From assembly GCF_001552195.1 (NCBI RefSeq), contig NZ_BCQS01000003.1, forward strand, positions 992,001 through 1,056,000: a stretch of 64,000 bases of DNA, read 5' to 3'. Shown here piece by piece: positions 17,805 through 26,641 of the stretch. The stretch's first letter is position 1. Every line of letters starts with the position of its first letter. The stretch is from Actinomadura latina NBRC 106108. Lineage in GTDB: Bacteria > Actinomycetota > Actinomycetes > Streptosporangiales > Streptosporangiaceae. The notes beneath the pieces are model-generated. The model made no database searches. It saw only the letters and a program-made list of their open reading frames with translations, and was not told the origin of the DNA. Both the position numbers and the translations under genes were made by a program.

Positions 17805-18680
17805 GTGGCACTCATCGCGCTCGCGGCCGACAAAGGGGCGCCGGGCGTCACGACCGCGGCGGTCGCGCTCGGCGCCGTGTGGCCGCGTCCCGTGCTGGTC
17901 GCGGAGTGCGACCAGGCCGGCGGCGACCTCGTGTACCGGCTGCCGGCCGCCCCGCCGGACGGCGGCGACGGGGACGGCGGCATGCTCAACCCGTCCCGCG
18001 GGCTGCTCAGCCTCGCCGCGACGGCCCGCCGCGGCCTGCGCCCCGACCAGGTCGCCGAGCACTGCCAGCGGCTCGTCGGCGGCCTGGACGTGCTCGTCGG
18101 GCTCACCAACGCCGAGCAGGCGCAGGCGATGACGTGGCTGTGGGGGCCGCTCGGCCGCGCGTTCGCCGGCCTCGCCCCGGTGGACGTGCTCGCCGACTGC
18201 GGGCGGCTCGGCGCGGGCACCCCGCTGACCGAACTGCTGCGGGAGGCCGACATGGTCGTCCTGCTCACCCGCGCCACCCTCGAACAGGTCGCCCACCTGC
18301 GCGAACGCGTCAGCGCACTGACCGAGGAGCTGCGCGGCGGCCCGCCGATCGGGGTGCTCGTGCTCGCCGACCCGCGCGACTTCCGCGGCTCGATCGCCGA
18401 GGTCGACCGCATCATCGCGGGAGCGCGGAACCGCGGCCAGGCGCCCGACCCGGCGCAGGGCCCGCCGCCGCCCGGCGTGACCGTCCTCGGCGGCCTGGCG
18501 CTCGACCCGAAGGGCGCCGACCTGCTGTCCGGCCAATGGGGCGGGCGGCTGGACCGGTCGCTGCTCATCCGGTCGGCCCGCGAGGTTGCGGCCGACCTCA
18601 CCGGACGCCTCGCCCCCGCCCCGCCCGCCGAGGCGCCCGCGCAGGTTCCGGTCGGGGCGCAGCGGGAGGGGAGGCACTAG
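17805..18680 (+). CDS. CpaE/MinD-like P-loop protein with degenerate ATP site
   Basis: 291 residues with the ParA/MinD fold as found in CpaE of Tad loci. The P-loop region reads DKGAPGVTTAA near residues 9-19, where the Lys directly before Thr-Thr of the deviant Walker A is replaced by Val. The switch-like DVLADCGRL lies near 127 and VVLLTRATLEQVAHLRE near 149. The protein may bind a partner rather than hydrolyse ATP. CpaE proteins position the pilus machine at the pole (family knowledge). It is followed directly by tadA. Confidence 0.75.
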   Translation: MALIALAADKGAPGVTTAAVALGAVWPRPVLVAECDQAGGDLVYRLPAAPPDGGDGDGGMLNPSRGLLSLAATARRGLRPDQVAEHCQRLVGGLDVLVGLTNAEQAQAMTWLWGPLGRAFAGLAPVDVLADCGRLGAGTPLTELLREADMVVLLTRATLEQVAHLRERVSALTEELRGGPPIGVLVLADPRDFRGSIAEVDRIIAGARNRGQAPDPAQGPPPPGVTVLGGLALDPKGADLLSGQWGGRLDRSLLIRSAREVAADLTGRLAPAPPAEAPAQVPVGAQREGRH

Positions 18681-19982
18681 ATGGACCACGGGCTCGTCAA
18701 ACGCCTCCGCCAGGAGGTCGGCGACCGGCTGGCGCAGCAGCGCCGGCTGGACGCGGCGAACGGGCTGCCGTCGATGTCCGGGGAGGACGAGCGGCAGTTC
18801 GCCCGCGCGCTGATCGGCCAGGTGCTGGAGGAGTTCGCGCGCGGCGAGATCACCTCCGGGCGCCGCCCGCCGAACGCCGAAGAGGAGGAGGCGCTCGCCG
18901 CCGGCGTGCACGCGGCGCTGTTCGGCGTCGGCCGGCTCCAGCCGCTGCTCGAAGACCCCGAGATCGAGAACATCGACATCAACGGCTGCGACCGCGTGTT
19001 CATCGGCTACGCCGACGGGCGCGAGGTGATGGCCGAGCCGGTCGCCGAGAGCGACGAGGAACTGGTCGAGCTGATCCAGATCCTCGCCGCCTACAGCGGG
19101 CTGTCGTCGCGCCCGTTCGACACCGCGAACCCGCAGCTCGACCTGCGCCTCCCGGACGGCTCGCGCCTCTCGGCCGTGATGGACGTGACCGTCCGTCCCG
19201 CGCTGTCGATCCGGCGCGCCCGGCTCGGCAAGGTGTTCCTCGCCGACCTCGTCGGCAACGGGACGTTCTCCCAGGAGATCGGGCAGTTCTTCCGCGCCGC
19301 CGTCCTCGCCCGGAAGAACATCATGCTCGCGGGCGCGACGAACGCGGGGAAGACGACGCTGCTGCGCGCGGTCGCCAACGAGATCCCGCCGAACGAGCGG
19401 CTGATCACCGTCGAACGCGCCCTCGAACTCGGCCTGGACGCCTTCCCCGAGCTGCACCCGAACTGCGTCGCGTTCGAGCAGCGCCTCCCGAACTCCGAGG
19501 GGCAGGGCGCGATCTCGATGGCGGAGCTGGTCCGCCGGTCGCTGCGCATGAACCCGTCCCGGGTGATCGTCGGGGAGGTCCTCGGCGACGAGATCGTCAC
19601 GATGCTGAACGCGATGACGCAGGGCAACGACGGGTCGCTGTCCACGATCCACGCGAACTCGTCGGTGGAGGTCTTCAACCGCGTCGCCACGTACGCGATC
19701 CAGTCGGAGGAGCGGCTGCCGGTCGAGGCGACCCACATGCTGATCGCGGGCGCGATCGACTTCGTGGTCTTCATCGAGAAGCGCAACGAGTACGCGTCCG
19801 GGGGGCGGCTGCGCCGCTTCGTGTCCAGCGTCCGGGAGGTCACCGGCGTGGACGGGCGGGTCCTGTCGTCGGAGGTGTTCGCGCTCGGCCCGGGCGGGTT
19901 CGCCGTCCCGGCCGCGCCGATCTCCTGCGCCGCCGAACTCGCCGAGCACGGCTACGACCCGTCGGCCGGGGGCGGTTGGTGA
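18681..19982 (+). CDS. tadA: TadA/CpaF secretion ATPase
   Basis: 433 residues of the VirB11/PulE ATPase superfamily that powers Flp pilus assembly. The N-terminal domain ends with LLEDPEIENIDINGCD near residue 95. Walker A MLAGATNAGKTTLL lies at about 214-227, the Asp/Glu box near 245, and Walker B RVIVGEVLGDE near 294. A GNDGSLSTIHANS motif follows at about 315-327. It starts one base after the preceding stop and overlaps tadB by one base (TGATG), so the genes are tightly coupled. Confidence 0.93.
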   Translation: MDHGLVKRLRQEVGDRLAQQRRLDAANGLPSMSGEDERQFARALIGQVLEEFARGEITSGRRPPNAEEEEALAAGVHAALFGVGRLQPLLEDPEIENIDINGCDRVFIGYADGREVMAEPVAESDEELVELIQILAAYSGLSSRPFDTANPQLDLRLPDGSRLSAVMDVTVRPALSIRRARLGKVFLADLVGNGTFSQEIGQFFRAAVLARKNIMLAGATNAGKTTLLRAVANEIPPNERLITVERALELGLDAFPELHPNCVAFEQRLPNSEGQGAISMAELVRRSLRMNPSRVIVGEVLGDEIVTMLNAMTQGNDGSLSTIHANSSVEVFNRVATYAIQSEERLPVEATHMLIAGAIDFVVFIEKRNEYASGGRLRRFVSSVREVTGVDGRVLSSEVFALGPGGFAVPAAPISCAAELAEHGYDPSAGGGW

Positions 19983-20959
19983 TGTACTCGCCGGACCTCC
20001 TCCTCGCCATCGTCGCGGGCGCCGTGGCCGGCGGCGGCTTGCTGCTGCTGATCGCCGCGCTGCGCGGGCTGCCCGCCCGCACGAAGCCCGCGCGCGGGCG
20101 CAGCCGCGAGGACCTCGTCCGCACCCTCACCACCCGCACCGCCGTCGCCGTCATCGTCGGCTTCCTCGTCCTGATCGTGACGCAGTGGCCGATCGCCGCC
20201 GCCGGCACCGGCGCGCTCGTCCTCGCCTGGAACGGGCTGGCGGGCGGCGCCGCCGAGGAGCGCCGCGGCATGGCGCGGCTGGAGGGCCTCGCCGCCTGGA
20301 CGGAGTCGCTCCGCGACACGATCGCCGGCGCCGTCGGCCTCGAACAGGCGATCCCGGCCTCGCAGCGCGCCGCCGCGCCCGCCCTGCGGCAGCCGCTCCG
20401 CGACCTCGTCGACCGGCTGCACACCCGCGTCCCGATGCCGGAGGCGCTGCGCCGGTTCGCCGACGACATCGACGACCCGTCCGCCGACCTGGTGATCGCC
20501 GCGCTGATCCTGAACGCCAAGCTGCGCGGGCCCGGCCTGCGCGACATGCTGAGCGCGCTCGCCACGTCCGCCCGCGCCGAGCTGGACATGCGCCGCCGCG
20601 TCGAGGCCGACCGGCGCGCCACCCGGCGCAGCGTCCGCATCGTCGTCGCCGTCTCCGTCGGGACGGCCCTCGCCCTCGCCGTGTTCAACCACTCCTACGT
20701 CGAGCCGTACGACGACTTCCTCGGGCAGCTCGTCCTGTGCATCGTCGTCGCCCTGTACGGGGCGGCGTTCCTGTGGCTGCGGCGGCTGTCGCGGTACGAG
20801 CTGCCGGGACGGTTCCTCAGCGAGCCCCGCAAACCGGCCGAGCCGGGCGTGCCGGGCGAGGTGCCGAGCACGGTCGCCGGCTGGCAGGGCAGGAAGGCCC
20901 AGGAGCCCGCGCCGCGCGGCCGGCACACCACGGACGCCGGCGGGGGTGGCGCGTCGTGA
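19982..20959 (+). CDS. tadB: TadB-like inner-membrane platform protein
   Basis: 325 residues with a type II secretion F-type fold. Membrane segments lie near residues 6-27, 52-72, about 218-240 and 244-265, around a cytoplasmic T2SSF helical bundle (TESLRDTIAGAVGLEQAI, then RMPEALRRFADDIDDPSADL-like region near 145-165). It forms the platform with TadC on which TadA acts. The C-terminal 50 residues are disordered and Pro/Gly-rich. Overlaps link it to tadA (1 base) and tadC (GTGA). Confidence 0.9.
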   Translation: MYSPDLLLAIVAGAVAGGGLLLLIAALRGLPARTKPARGRSREDLVRTLTTRTAVAVIVGFLVLIVTQWPIAAAGTGALVLAWNGLAGGAAEERRGMARLEGLAAWTESLRDTIAGAVGLEQAIPASQRAAAPALRQPLRDLVDRLHTRVPMPEALRRFADDIDDPSADLVIAALILNAKLRGPGLRDMLSALATSARAELDMRRRVEADRRATRRSVRIVVAVSVGTALALAVFNHSYVEPYDDFLGQLVLCIVVALYGAAFLWLRRLSRYELPGRFLSEPRKPAEPGVPGEVPSTVAGWQGRKAQEPAPRGRHTTDAGGGGAS

Positions 20960-21873
20960 ACGCCGCGATGATCGCGGGCGCCGTCGCCGGCCTCGGCCTC
21001 TACGTCCTCGTCCGGGCGCTGTTCCCGGCCCGTCCCGGCCTCGCCGCCCGGATGGCCGCGCTCGACGCGGCCCGCCGCCGCGACCTGGAGGAGCAGCAGC
21101 TCGGCCGGATGTCTCCGACCCTGGAACGGGTCGGCGGCATGCGCGCCCGGATCGGACGCGAGCTGGCCCGGTTCTGCGAGTCGCGCGGCTGGCGGCTCCG
21201 GTCCGTCCGCGCCGACCTCGCGATCACCGAGCGGTCGCTGGAGGCGTACCTCGCCACGAAGTTCCTGCTGCCCGCCGGCGCGCTGCTGTTCGTCCCGCTG
21301 ATCGTCGCCTACTTCACGCTGCTCGGGCTCGGCTCGTCCGTCGCCGTCCCCGCGTGGATCTGCGTGCTGTTCGCCGTCCTGTTCTTCTTCTTCCCCGACA
21401 TGCAGCTCCGCCAGGAGGCGCAGGCCCGCCGGCAGGACTTCCGGCACGTCGTCGGCGCGTTCCTCGACCTCGTCTCGATGAACCTCGCGGGCGGGCGCGG
21501 CGTCCCCGAGGCGCTGATGACCGCGTCCAACGTCGGCGAGGGCTGGGCGATGCACCGCATCCGGGACGCGCTGTCCAACGCCCGCATCACCGGGCAGACG
21601 CCCTGGCAGTCGCTCGGCCGGCTCGGCGAGGAACTCGACATCGCCGAGCTGCGCGACCTCGCCGGGGCGCTCGCGCTCGTCTCCGACGACGGCGCGCAGA
21701 TCCGCAAGTCGCTCGCCGCCCGCGCCGCGTCCATGCGCAGCCGGGAGCTGTCGGAGCTGGAGGGCAAGGCCGGTGAGCGCTCCCAGTCGATGCTCGTCGC
21801 GCAGCTGTTCCTCTGCGCCGGATTCCTGATCTTCCTCGCCTACCCGGCCCTGATGCGGGTGCTCGCGTCATGA
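20956..21873 (+). CDS. tadC: TadC-like inner-membrane platform protein
   Basis: 305 residues from a GTG overlapping the tadB stop. One membrane segment lies at the N-terminus, a pair at about 100-145 (FLLPAGALLFVPLIVAYFTL and PAWICVLFAVLFFFFPD), a T2SSF domain follows (FRHVVGAFLDLVSMNLAGGRGVPEAL), and there is a last segment near 285-303. It pairs with TadB in the Flp pilus platform. Confidence 0.9.
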   Translation: MNAAMIAGAVAGLGLYVLVRALFPARPGLAARMAALDAARRRDLEEQQLGRMSPTLERVGGMRARIGRELARFCESRGWRLRSVRADLAITERSLEAYLATKFLLPAGALLFVPLIVAYFTLLGLGSSVAVPAWICVLFAVLFFFFPDMQLRQEAQARRQDFRHVVGAFLDLVSMNLAGGRGVPEALMTASNVGEGWAMHRIRDALSNARITGQTPWQSLGRLGEELDIAELRDLAGALALVSDDGAQIRKSLAARAASMRSRELSELEGKAGERSQSMLVAQLFLCAGFLIFLAYPALMRVLAS

Positions 21874-21910
21874 CCCGAGGGCCTGCCCGAAACCCCGTGG
21901 AGGTGTCTGG

Positions 21911-22132
21911 ATGAATCCGCTCAACCCCCTGAACGATCCGGCGGTCGCGTACCTGCGCGCCCTGCTCGGCGCCCGGATGGCGCGGCTGCGCGCGGAGGAG
22001 GAGCGCAGCCGCGGCGCGTCCGCCATCGAGTGGGCGATCATCACCGCGATCCTCGCGCTGATCGCGATCACGATCGGCGCGGTGATCCAGAAGAAGATCC
22101 AGGACAAGGCCAACAGCATCAACACGGGCTGA
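21911..22132 (+). CDS. Flp-type pilin
   Basis: 73 residues. A basic leader ends at a prepilin-peptidase-like site RSRG/ASAIEW (Gly near residue 35, Glu at +5). A hydrophobic helix follows (AIITAILALIAITIGAVI) and then a short Lys-rich tail. The leader is longer than in proteobacterial Flp. GGAGGTG precedes the ATG. It is the presumed major pilin; the peptidase (TadV-like) is not in the window. Confidence 0.85.
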   Translation: MNPLNPLNDPAVAYLRALLGARMARLRAEEERSRGASAIEWAIITAILALIAITIGAVIQKKIQDKANSINTG

Positions 22133-22138
22133 CCGCCG

Positions 22139-22588
22139 ATGCGGTCCCGTGGGCGCCTCACGTCCCTCTTACGGTCGGACGCGGGCGTGTCGTCGATGGA
22201 GTGGGCGCTGCTCACCCCAGTCCTCATCCTGGTGATGCTCGTCGTCGTGCAGTTCGCCATGGTCTTCCACGCCCGGCACGTGGCGCTCGCCGCGGCGCAG
22301 GCGGGCGCCCGCGTCGCGCGGACGTCCCCGGTCGGCGGCGGCTGGGAGGGTGCGGCGACGGCGAAGGCGTCCGGGTCCGTCCGGGAGATCGGCCCGGACC
22401 TGCTGAGCGGGCTCCAGGTGCGGGCCGGTGAGGAGAACGACGAGCGGTGGGTGGAGGTCAGCGGCGAGGCGGTCCAGGTCGTCCCGTTCATGAGGTTCCA
22501 CGTGTCGCAGCGCTCGCAGGGGCCGATCGAGTGCTTCCGTCCCGACGTCGGCTCGGGCACCGCCTGCCGGCAGGGGGCGGGCCCATGA
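22139..22588 (+). CDS. TadE-like minor pilin
   Basis: 149 residues with the TadE signature SDAGVSSMEWALLTPVLILVM near residues 13-33, where the Glu lies in the expected pseudopilin position. A single membrane helix is followed by a periplasmic-side domain with two Cys (IECFRP, TACRQ) that may pair. It starts 6 bases after the Flp stop and overlaps the next gene (ATGA). A role in pilus assembly is inferred from family and position. Confidence 0.85.
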   Translation: MRSRGRLTSLLRSDAGVSSMEWALLTPVLILVMLVVVQFAMVFHARHVALAAAQAGARVARTSPVGGGWEGAATAKASGSVREIGPDLLSGLQVRAGEENDERWVEVSGEAVQVVPFMRFHVSQRSQGPIECFRPDVGSGTACRQGAGP

Positions 22589-23052
22589 GGGACCGCGGCG
22601 CCCTGCGCCTTTGCGAGCGGGGCTCCATGTCGCTGGAGATGGTGCTGGTCACGCCCATCTTCATCGCGTTCCTGCTGTTCCTCGCGGGCGCGGGCCGGAT
22701 GGTGGACGCGAAAAGCCAGGTGGACGGCGCCGCCCGCGACGCCGCCCGCGCCGCGTCCATCGCCCGCAGCGCCGGGTCCGCGCAGAACCTCGCCGCCGAC
22801 ACCGCCGCCGCCGGGATGCGCGGCACCGACTGGTGCTCGGGCGGCCCCAGCGTCCAGACCGACGTGTCCGCCTGGGGCCCGGGTGGAAGCGTCGCTGTGA
22901 CCGTCACCTGCGACGTCGATCTCGGCGACCTGGCGTTCATCGGGCTGCCCGGCACCAAGCGCCTGCAGGGTCACGCCATCGCGCCCGTCGACACGTTCAC
23001 CAACCGCGGGACGGACGCGGGCGGCGCCGACGACCCGGGAGCCGCGCCATGA
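22585..23052 (+). CDS. TadE/TadF-like pseudopilin
   Basis: 155 residues. The N-terminal RGSMSLEMVLVTPIFIAFLLF is a TadE-type helix with the conserved Glu. The mature domain is Ala-rich with a Cys pair (DWCSGG, TVTCDVD). It overlaps both neighbours by 4 bases (ATGA on each side), showing strict coupling within the Tad operon. Confidence 0.85.
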   Translation: MRDRGALRLCERGSMSLEMVLVTPIFIAFLLFLAGAGRMVDAKSQVDGAARDAARAASIARSAGSAQNLAADTAAAGMRGTDWCSGGPSVQTDVSAWGPGGSVAVTVTCDVDLGDLAFIGLPGTKRLQGHAIAPVDTFTNRGTDAGGADDPGAAP

Positions 23053-23495
23053 GCCCCGCCGAACGCGCCGACCGTGTCGAACGCGGCGACCGCGGCACGA
23101 TCGCGATGTACACGGTGCTGTTCACGCCGGTCGTCCTGCTGCTCGCCGGGCTGCTGGTGGACGGCGGCCTCGCCATCCACGCCCGGCAGCGGGCCGCCGA
23201 CATGGCCGAGCAGGCGGCGCGCGCCGGCGCGAACCAGATCGATACCGACGCCCTCCGCGAGACCGGCGAACCCGTCCTCGATCCGGGCCGGGCCCGGGCG
23301 GCGGCGTGCGACCTGCTCGCCGCCTACCCGGACGAGGTCACCGGGTCGCGGTGCGACGCCAACGACCAGGAGGTCGCGGTCACGGTCCAGATCAGCGTGA
23401 AGCCGCAGCTGCTCGGGATCATCCCCGGCTTCGGCTCGTTCCAGCTGACCTCCAGCGCGACCGCCCGCCCGGTCACCGGAGGAGATGGGCCGTGA
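23049..23495 (+). CDS. TadG-like pilus-assembly protein
   Basis: 148 residues. GDRGTIAMYTVLFTPVVLLLAGLLVDGGLAI is a Tad/TadG-type N-terminal helix that lacks the Glu of TadE. After it, RQRAADMAEQAARAGA is the typical amphipathic continuation. The short mature domain has two Cys (AACDLL, SRCDAN). It lacks the von Willebrand domain of full-length TadG. It is coupled to the preceding gene by ATGA. Confidence 0.8.
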   Translation: MSPAERADRVERGDRGTIAMYTVLFTPVVLLLAGLLVDGGLAIHARQRAADMAEQAARAGANQIDTDALRETGEPVLDPGRARAAACDLLAAYPDEVTGSRCDANDQEVAVTVQISVKPQLLGIIPGFGSFQLTSSATARPVTGGDGP

Positions 23496-23553
23496 TCGTG
23501 CGGGAGAACGGACTTACGATGAGGGCGACGTCCGGGGAAACGGCAGGGACGCG

Positions 23554-26500
23554 ATGGTGACGCGGCAGGATCGGCGAACGCCCGTCCGGGTGGACGGGCG
23601 CCGCAGCGCGGGCGACATTCTGGCCGGGATCGGCGCGGTCGCCGCGCTGGCCGCGCTGATGATCGGTGTCCCGTTCGCGCTGCTGACGCTGTTCGGGTCG
23701 CCGCTGCCGGACCACGTGCCGTCCGCGTCCGACCTCACGCAGAAGGTCGGGCCGGGTTCGCTCATCGCGATCCTGGTGGCGCTGGTGTGGCTCGCCTGGC
23801 TGCAGCTCGCCGCGTGCGTCGCCGTCGAGCTCTACGCGGGGATCCGCGGGGTCGGCGTGCCCGCGCGGGTGCCGCTCGCGGGCGGGACGCAGTCGCTCGT
23901 GCACCGGCTCGTCGTGGCCGCGCTGCTGCTGTTCACCGCCACCACCACGATCATGCCCGCGTTCTCCGCCGGCGGGCTGTCGCAGCACCCGCCGGTCCAG
24001 GTGCAGATGCAGATGCAGCCGCAGTCGGCGCGGTTCCAGCAGGTCCCGGACGCGCCCGAGCAACAGGCCGCCGCCGGCCGGGTCGCCGGCGACCTCGCCG
24101 CGGACCCCGCCGAGAAGTCCGCCACCACGAAGATCTACCGGGTGCAGCCGCCGGAGGGACGCCACCACGAGAGCCTGTGGGAGATCGCCGAGAAGTGCCT
24201 CGGCGAGGGCCGCCGGTACAAGGAGATCTATTCCCTCAACAAGAACCACATCCAGCCGGACGGGACGCGCCTGACGATCGCCAGCCTGATCCGTCCGGGC
24301 TGGATCCTGGAGATGCCGGCGGACGCCAAGCATGCGAAGGTCATCCCGGCCGAGGACCTCCACGAGTACTTCCGGTACGGGCACGCCGTCCCGGACGAAC
24401 CGGGCAAGCCCGCGCCCGAGCCGGCACCGCAGCGTCCGGCCGAGCCCCCGGCCGCGGAGGCGCCGCCCGCATCGCCGGCGCCGCCGGCCTCGGAAAGCCC
24501 GGCGCCCGAGCACAGCCCCGCGCCCGAGCAGACCCAGGCGCCCGAGCAGACCCAGGCGCCGGAGCAGACCCATGCGCCGGAGCAGAGCCGGGCACCCGAG
24601 CAGAGCGCGCCGCGGGAGTCCGAGCCCGCGCATCCGCCCGCGCACGGGGAGGGGCCGTCGAGCGAGATGGGCGGCGCCGCGGGCAGCGGCGGCGCGGCCG
24701 TCCCGGGCGAGGGCTCGCCGCAGCGGGAGGAGACCGGCGGGACGTTCGACCTCGGCTGGCCGCAGGGCCTCGCCGCGGCGTCGCTGGTCGCCGCCGGGCT
24801 GCTCGTCGCGCTCGGCCGGCGCCGCCGCGCCCAGCTGTGGCACCGCGCGTTCGGGCACATGGTCGTCCGGCCGGAGGGGGAGGCGGCCGAGGCGGAGCGG
24901 GCGCTGCGGATCGGCGCCGACGACGACGCGGCGAAACTCCTCGACCTCGGGCTGCGGCACATGTCGAAGTCCATGGCGGCGGGCGGCCGGGCCCTCCCGA
25001 CCGTCTACGGGGTGCATCTCGGGCGCGGCAGCCTCGACCTGTGGATCGCGCCCGCCGACCGGAACCCGCCCGCCCCCTGGCAGGCGTTCGACGACGGGCA
25101 GGTGTGGCGGCTGCGCGGCGACGCGCTGCCCATGCTGGAGGCGTCCGACCTCGGCGACGTCCTCGCCCCCTACCCGGGCCTCGTGTCGATCGGCACGAAC
25201 GCCAACGGCCGCATCCTCGTCGACCTGGAGGCCGCGCACGGGCTGATCGCGGTCCGCGGCCCCGAGGACGTCCGCCGCGCCGCGCTGTCCGCGATCGCGC
25301 TGGAGCTGGCCACCAACCGCTGGTCCGACCACATGCGGATCACACTCGTCGGGTTCGACGCGGAACTGGGCGAGGGCCTGACCGAGATCGCCCCGGACCG
25401 GGTGCGCTCCGTCCCGACGCTCAGCGACGCGCTGCCGGAGCTGGAGGGCCGCAGCGAGGAGGTGCGGCAGGCGCTCGCCGCGTCCGGCGTCGACTCGGTG
25501 CTCACCGGGCGCTGCCGCGGCGTGTTCGGCGAGGCGTGGATGCCGCACTACCTGATCATGGCGGACCGGCCGGACGAGCAGGAGGCCGACCGGCTCGTCG
25601 CGCTCGCCCGCACCGGCACCCGGATGGCCGCCGGCTACATCGTCCCCGGCGACGTGCAGGGCGCCACCTGGACGTGGGACGTCGACGACGCCGGGCACCT
25701 CCAGGCCGGCGTGCTCGGCTTCGAGGTCGACGCGCAACTCGTCCGCGACGACGACTACCGCGGCGTGTTCGAGCTGTTCCGCACCGCCGGGCGGCTCGAC
25801 TCCGTGCAGCTGCCCGGGCTGTCCGGCGGCGCGGAGCCGCCGACCGCGCAGCAGTCGTCGGTCGACATCCGGCTGCTCGGCCCGATCGAGGTCGACGCCC
25901 CCGGCCCCATCGACGAGACCCGCCGCGAACTCTGCACCGAGCTGCTGGTGTTCCTCGCCGCGCACCCGGAGGGCGTCCACCCGACGGTGCTGTCCGGCGC
26001 GATCTGGCCGCGCGGCGCCAGCGCGGGCGTCCGCGACGCGTGCGTGGCGCGCGTGTCCGACTGGCTCGGCCGGGACGCGCGCGGCCGCCCCAACCTGTAC
26101 TACGACGAGCGCGGCCGGATCAGGCTCGGCTCGGAGGTGCGGGTCGACATCGCCGTGTTCCGCTGGCTGGTGTGGCGGTCGGCGGCCGAACCCGCGTCCG
26201 AGACCGCCTACATGGCGTACGCGCTGGACCTCGTCCGCGGCCCGCTGCTCGCCGACCGGCCGCGCGGCCGGTACGCGTGGCTGGCGAACCACGACCTGGA
26301 GTACGAGACGCCCGCGCGGATCATCGACGTCGCGCACCGGCTCGTCGTCCTGCGGCTGGACGAGGGCGACCCGCGCGGCGCGGTCGGCGCGGCCCGCGCC
26401 GGGCTGCGGCTCGCGCCCGCCGACGAGGGCCTGTGGCGCGACCTGCTCCGCGCGACCCACGCGACCGGCGACGTCGCGCAGGTGCGGGTGGTCGTGGACG

Positions 26501-26610
26501 AGCTGCGCGCCCGCCTCGCCCGCGACCCGTTCCTCGACCAGCTCCAGCCCGAGACGGAGGCCCTGGTGGAGGAGCTCGTCCCCGACTGGCACCGCGTCGG
26601 CTCGCGCTGA
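23554..26610 (+). CDS. membrane protein with LysM and BTAD (SARP-like) domains
   Basis: About 1,018 residues from the ATG at 23554 (AGGGA upstream); an ATG at 23485 abuts the GGAGGAG and seems too close. Two or three membrane segments lie in the first 130 residues (GIGAVAALAALMIGVPFALL, SLIAILVALVWLAWLQLAAC, and one near 115). A LysM motif spans about 195-258 (LWEIAEKCLGEGRRYKEIYS onward). A Pro/Glu repeat region follows at about 280-390, then another membrane segment near 404-424. The C-terminal half is cytoplasmic and ends in a winged helix plus bacterial transcriptional activator domain (about 772-1018). It closes the Tad operon, so it may sense the cell wall or the pilus. Whether it binds DNA is unknown. 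Confidence 0.8.
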   Translation: MVTRQDRRTPVRVDGRRSAGDILAGIGAVAALAALMIGVPFALLTLFGSPLPDHVPSASDLTQKVGPGSLIAILVALVWLAWLQLAACVAVELYAGIRGVGVPARVPLAGGTQSLVHRLVVAALLLFTATTTIMPAFSAGGLSQHPPVQVQMQMQPQSARFQQVPDAPEQQAAAGRVAGDLAADPAEKSATTKIYRVQPPEGRHHESLWEIAEKCLGEGRRYKEIYSLNKNHIQPDGTRLTIASLIRPGWILEMPADAKHAKVIPAEDLHEYFRYGHAVPDEPGKPAPEPAPQRPAEPPAAEAPPASPAPPASESPAPEHSPAPEQTQAPEQTQAPEQTHAPEQSRAPEQSAPRESEPAHPPAHGEGPSSEMGGAAGSGGAAVPGEGSPQREETGGTFDLGWPQGLAAASLVAAGLLVALGRRRRAQLWHRAFGHMVVRPEGEAAEAERALRIGADDDAAKLLDLGLRHMSKSMAAGGRALPTVYGVHLGRGSLDLWIAPADRNPPAPWQAFDDGQVWRLRGDALPMLEASDLGDVLAPYPGLVSIGTNANGRILVDLEAAHGLIAVRGPEDVRRAALSAIALELATNRWSDHMRITLVGFDAELGEGLTEIAPDRVRSVPTLSDALPELEGRSEEVRQALAASGVDSVLTGRCRGVFGEAWMPHYLIMADRPDEQEADRLVALARTGTRMAAGYIVPGDVQGATWTWDVDDAGHLQAGVLGFEVDAQLVRDDDYRGVFELFRTAGRLDSVQLPGLSGGAEPPTAQQSSVDIRLLGPIEVDAPGPIDETRRELCTELLVFLAAHPEGVHPTVLSGAIWPRGASAGVRDACVARVSDWLGRDARGRPNLYYDERGRIRLGSEVRVDIAVFRWLVWRSAAEPASETAYMAYALDLVRGPLLADRPRGRYAWLANHDLEYETPARIIDVAHRLVVLRLDEGDPRGAVGAARAGLRLAPADEGLWRDLLRATHATGDVAQVRVVVDELRARLARDPFLDQLQPETEALVEELVPDWHRVGSR
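24502..24609 (+). repeat. six 18-bp tandem repeats (APEQTQ-type)
   Basis: Six in-phase 18-bp units encode APEHSP, APEQTQ, APEQTQ, APEQTH, APEQSR and APEQSA-type hexapeptides within the LysM-BTAD gene. They probably form an extended cell-wall-spanning linker and could vary in copy number. Confidence 0.85.
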
Positions 26611-26641
26611 GACGGCGTAGCCGGGCCCGGCCGGCGCCCGT

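Noticed and set aside
26611..26641. GCCGGGCCCGGC palindrome as terminator between the Tad operon and the NYN gene
   Set aside because: There is no room for a loop and the alternative stem is only 5 bp, so I could not support it.
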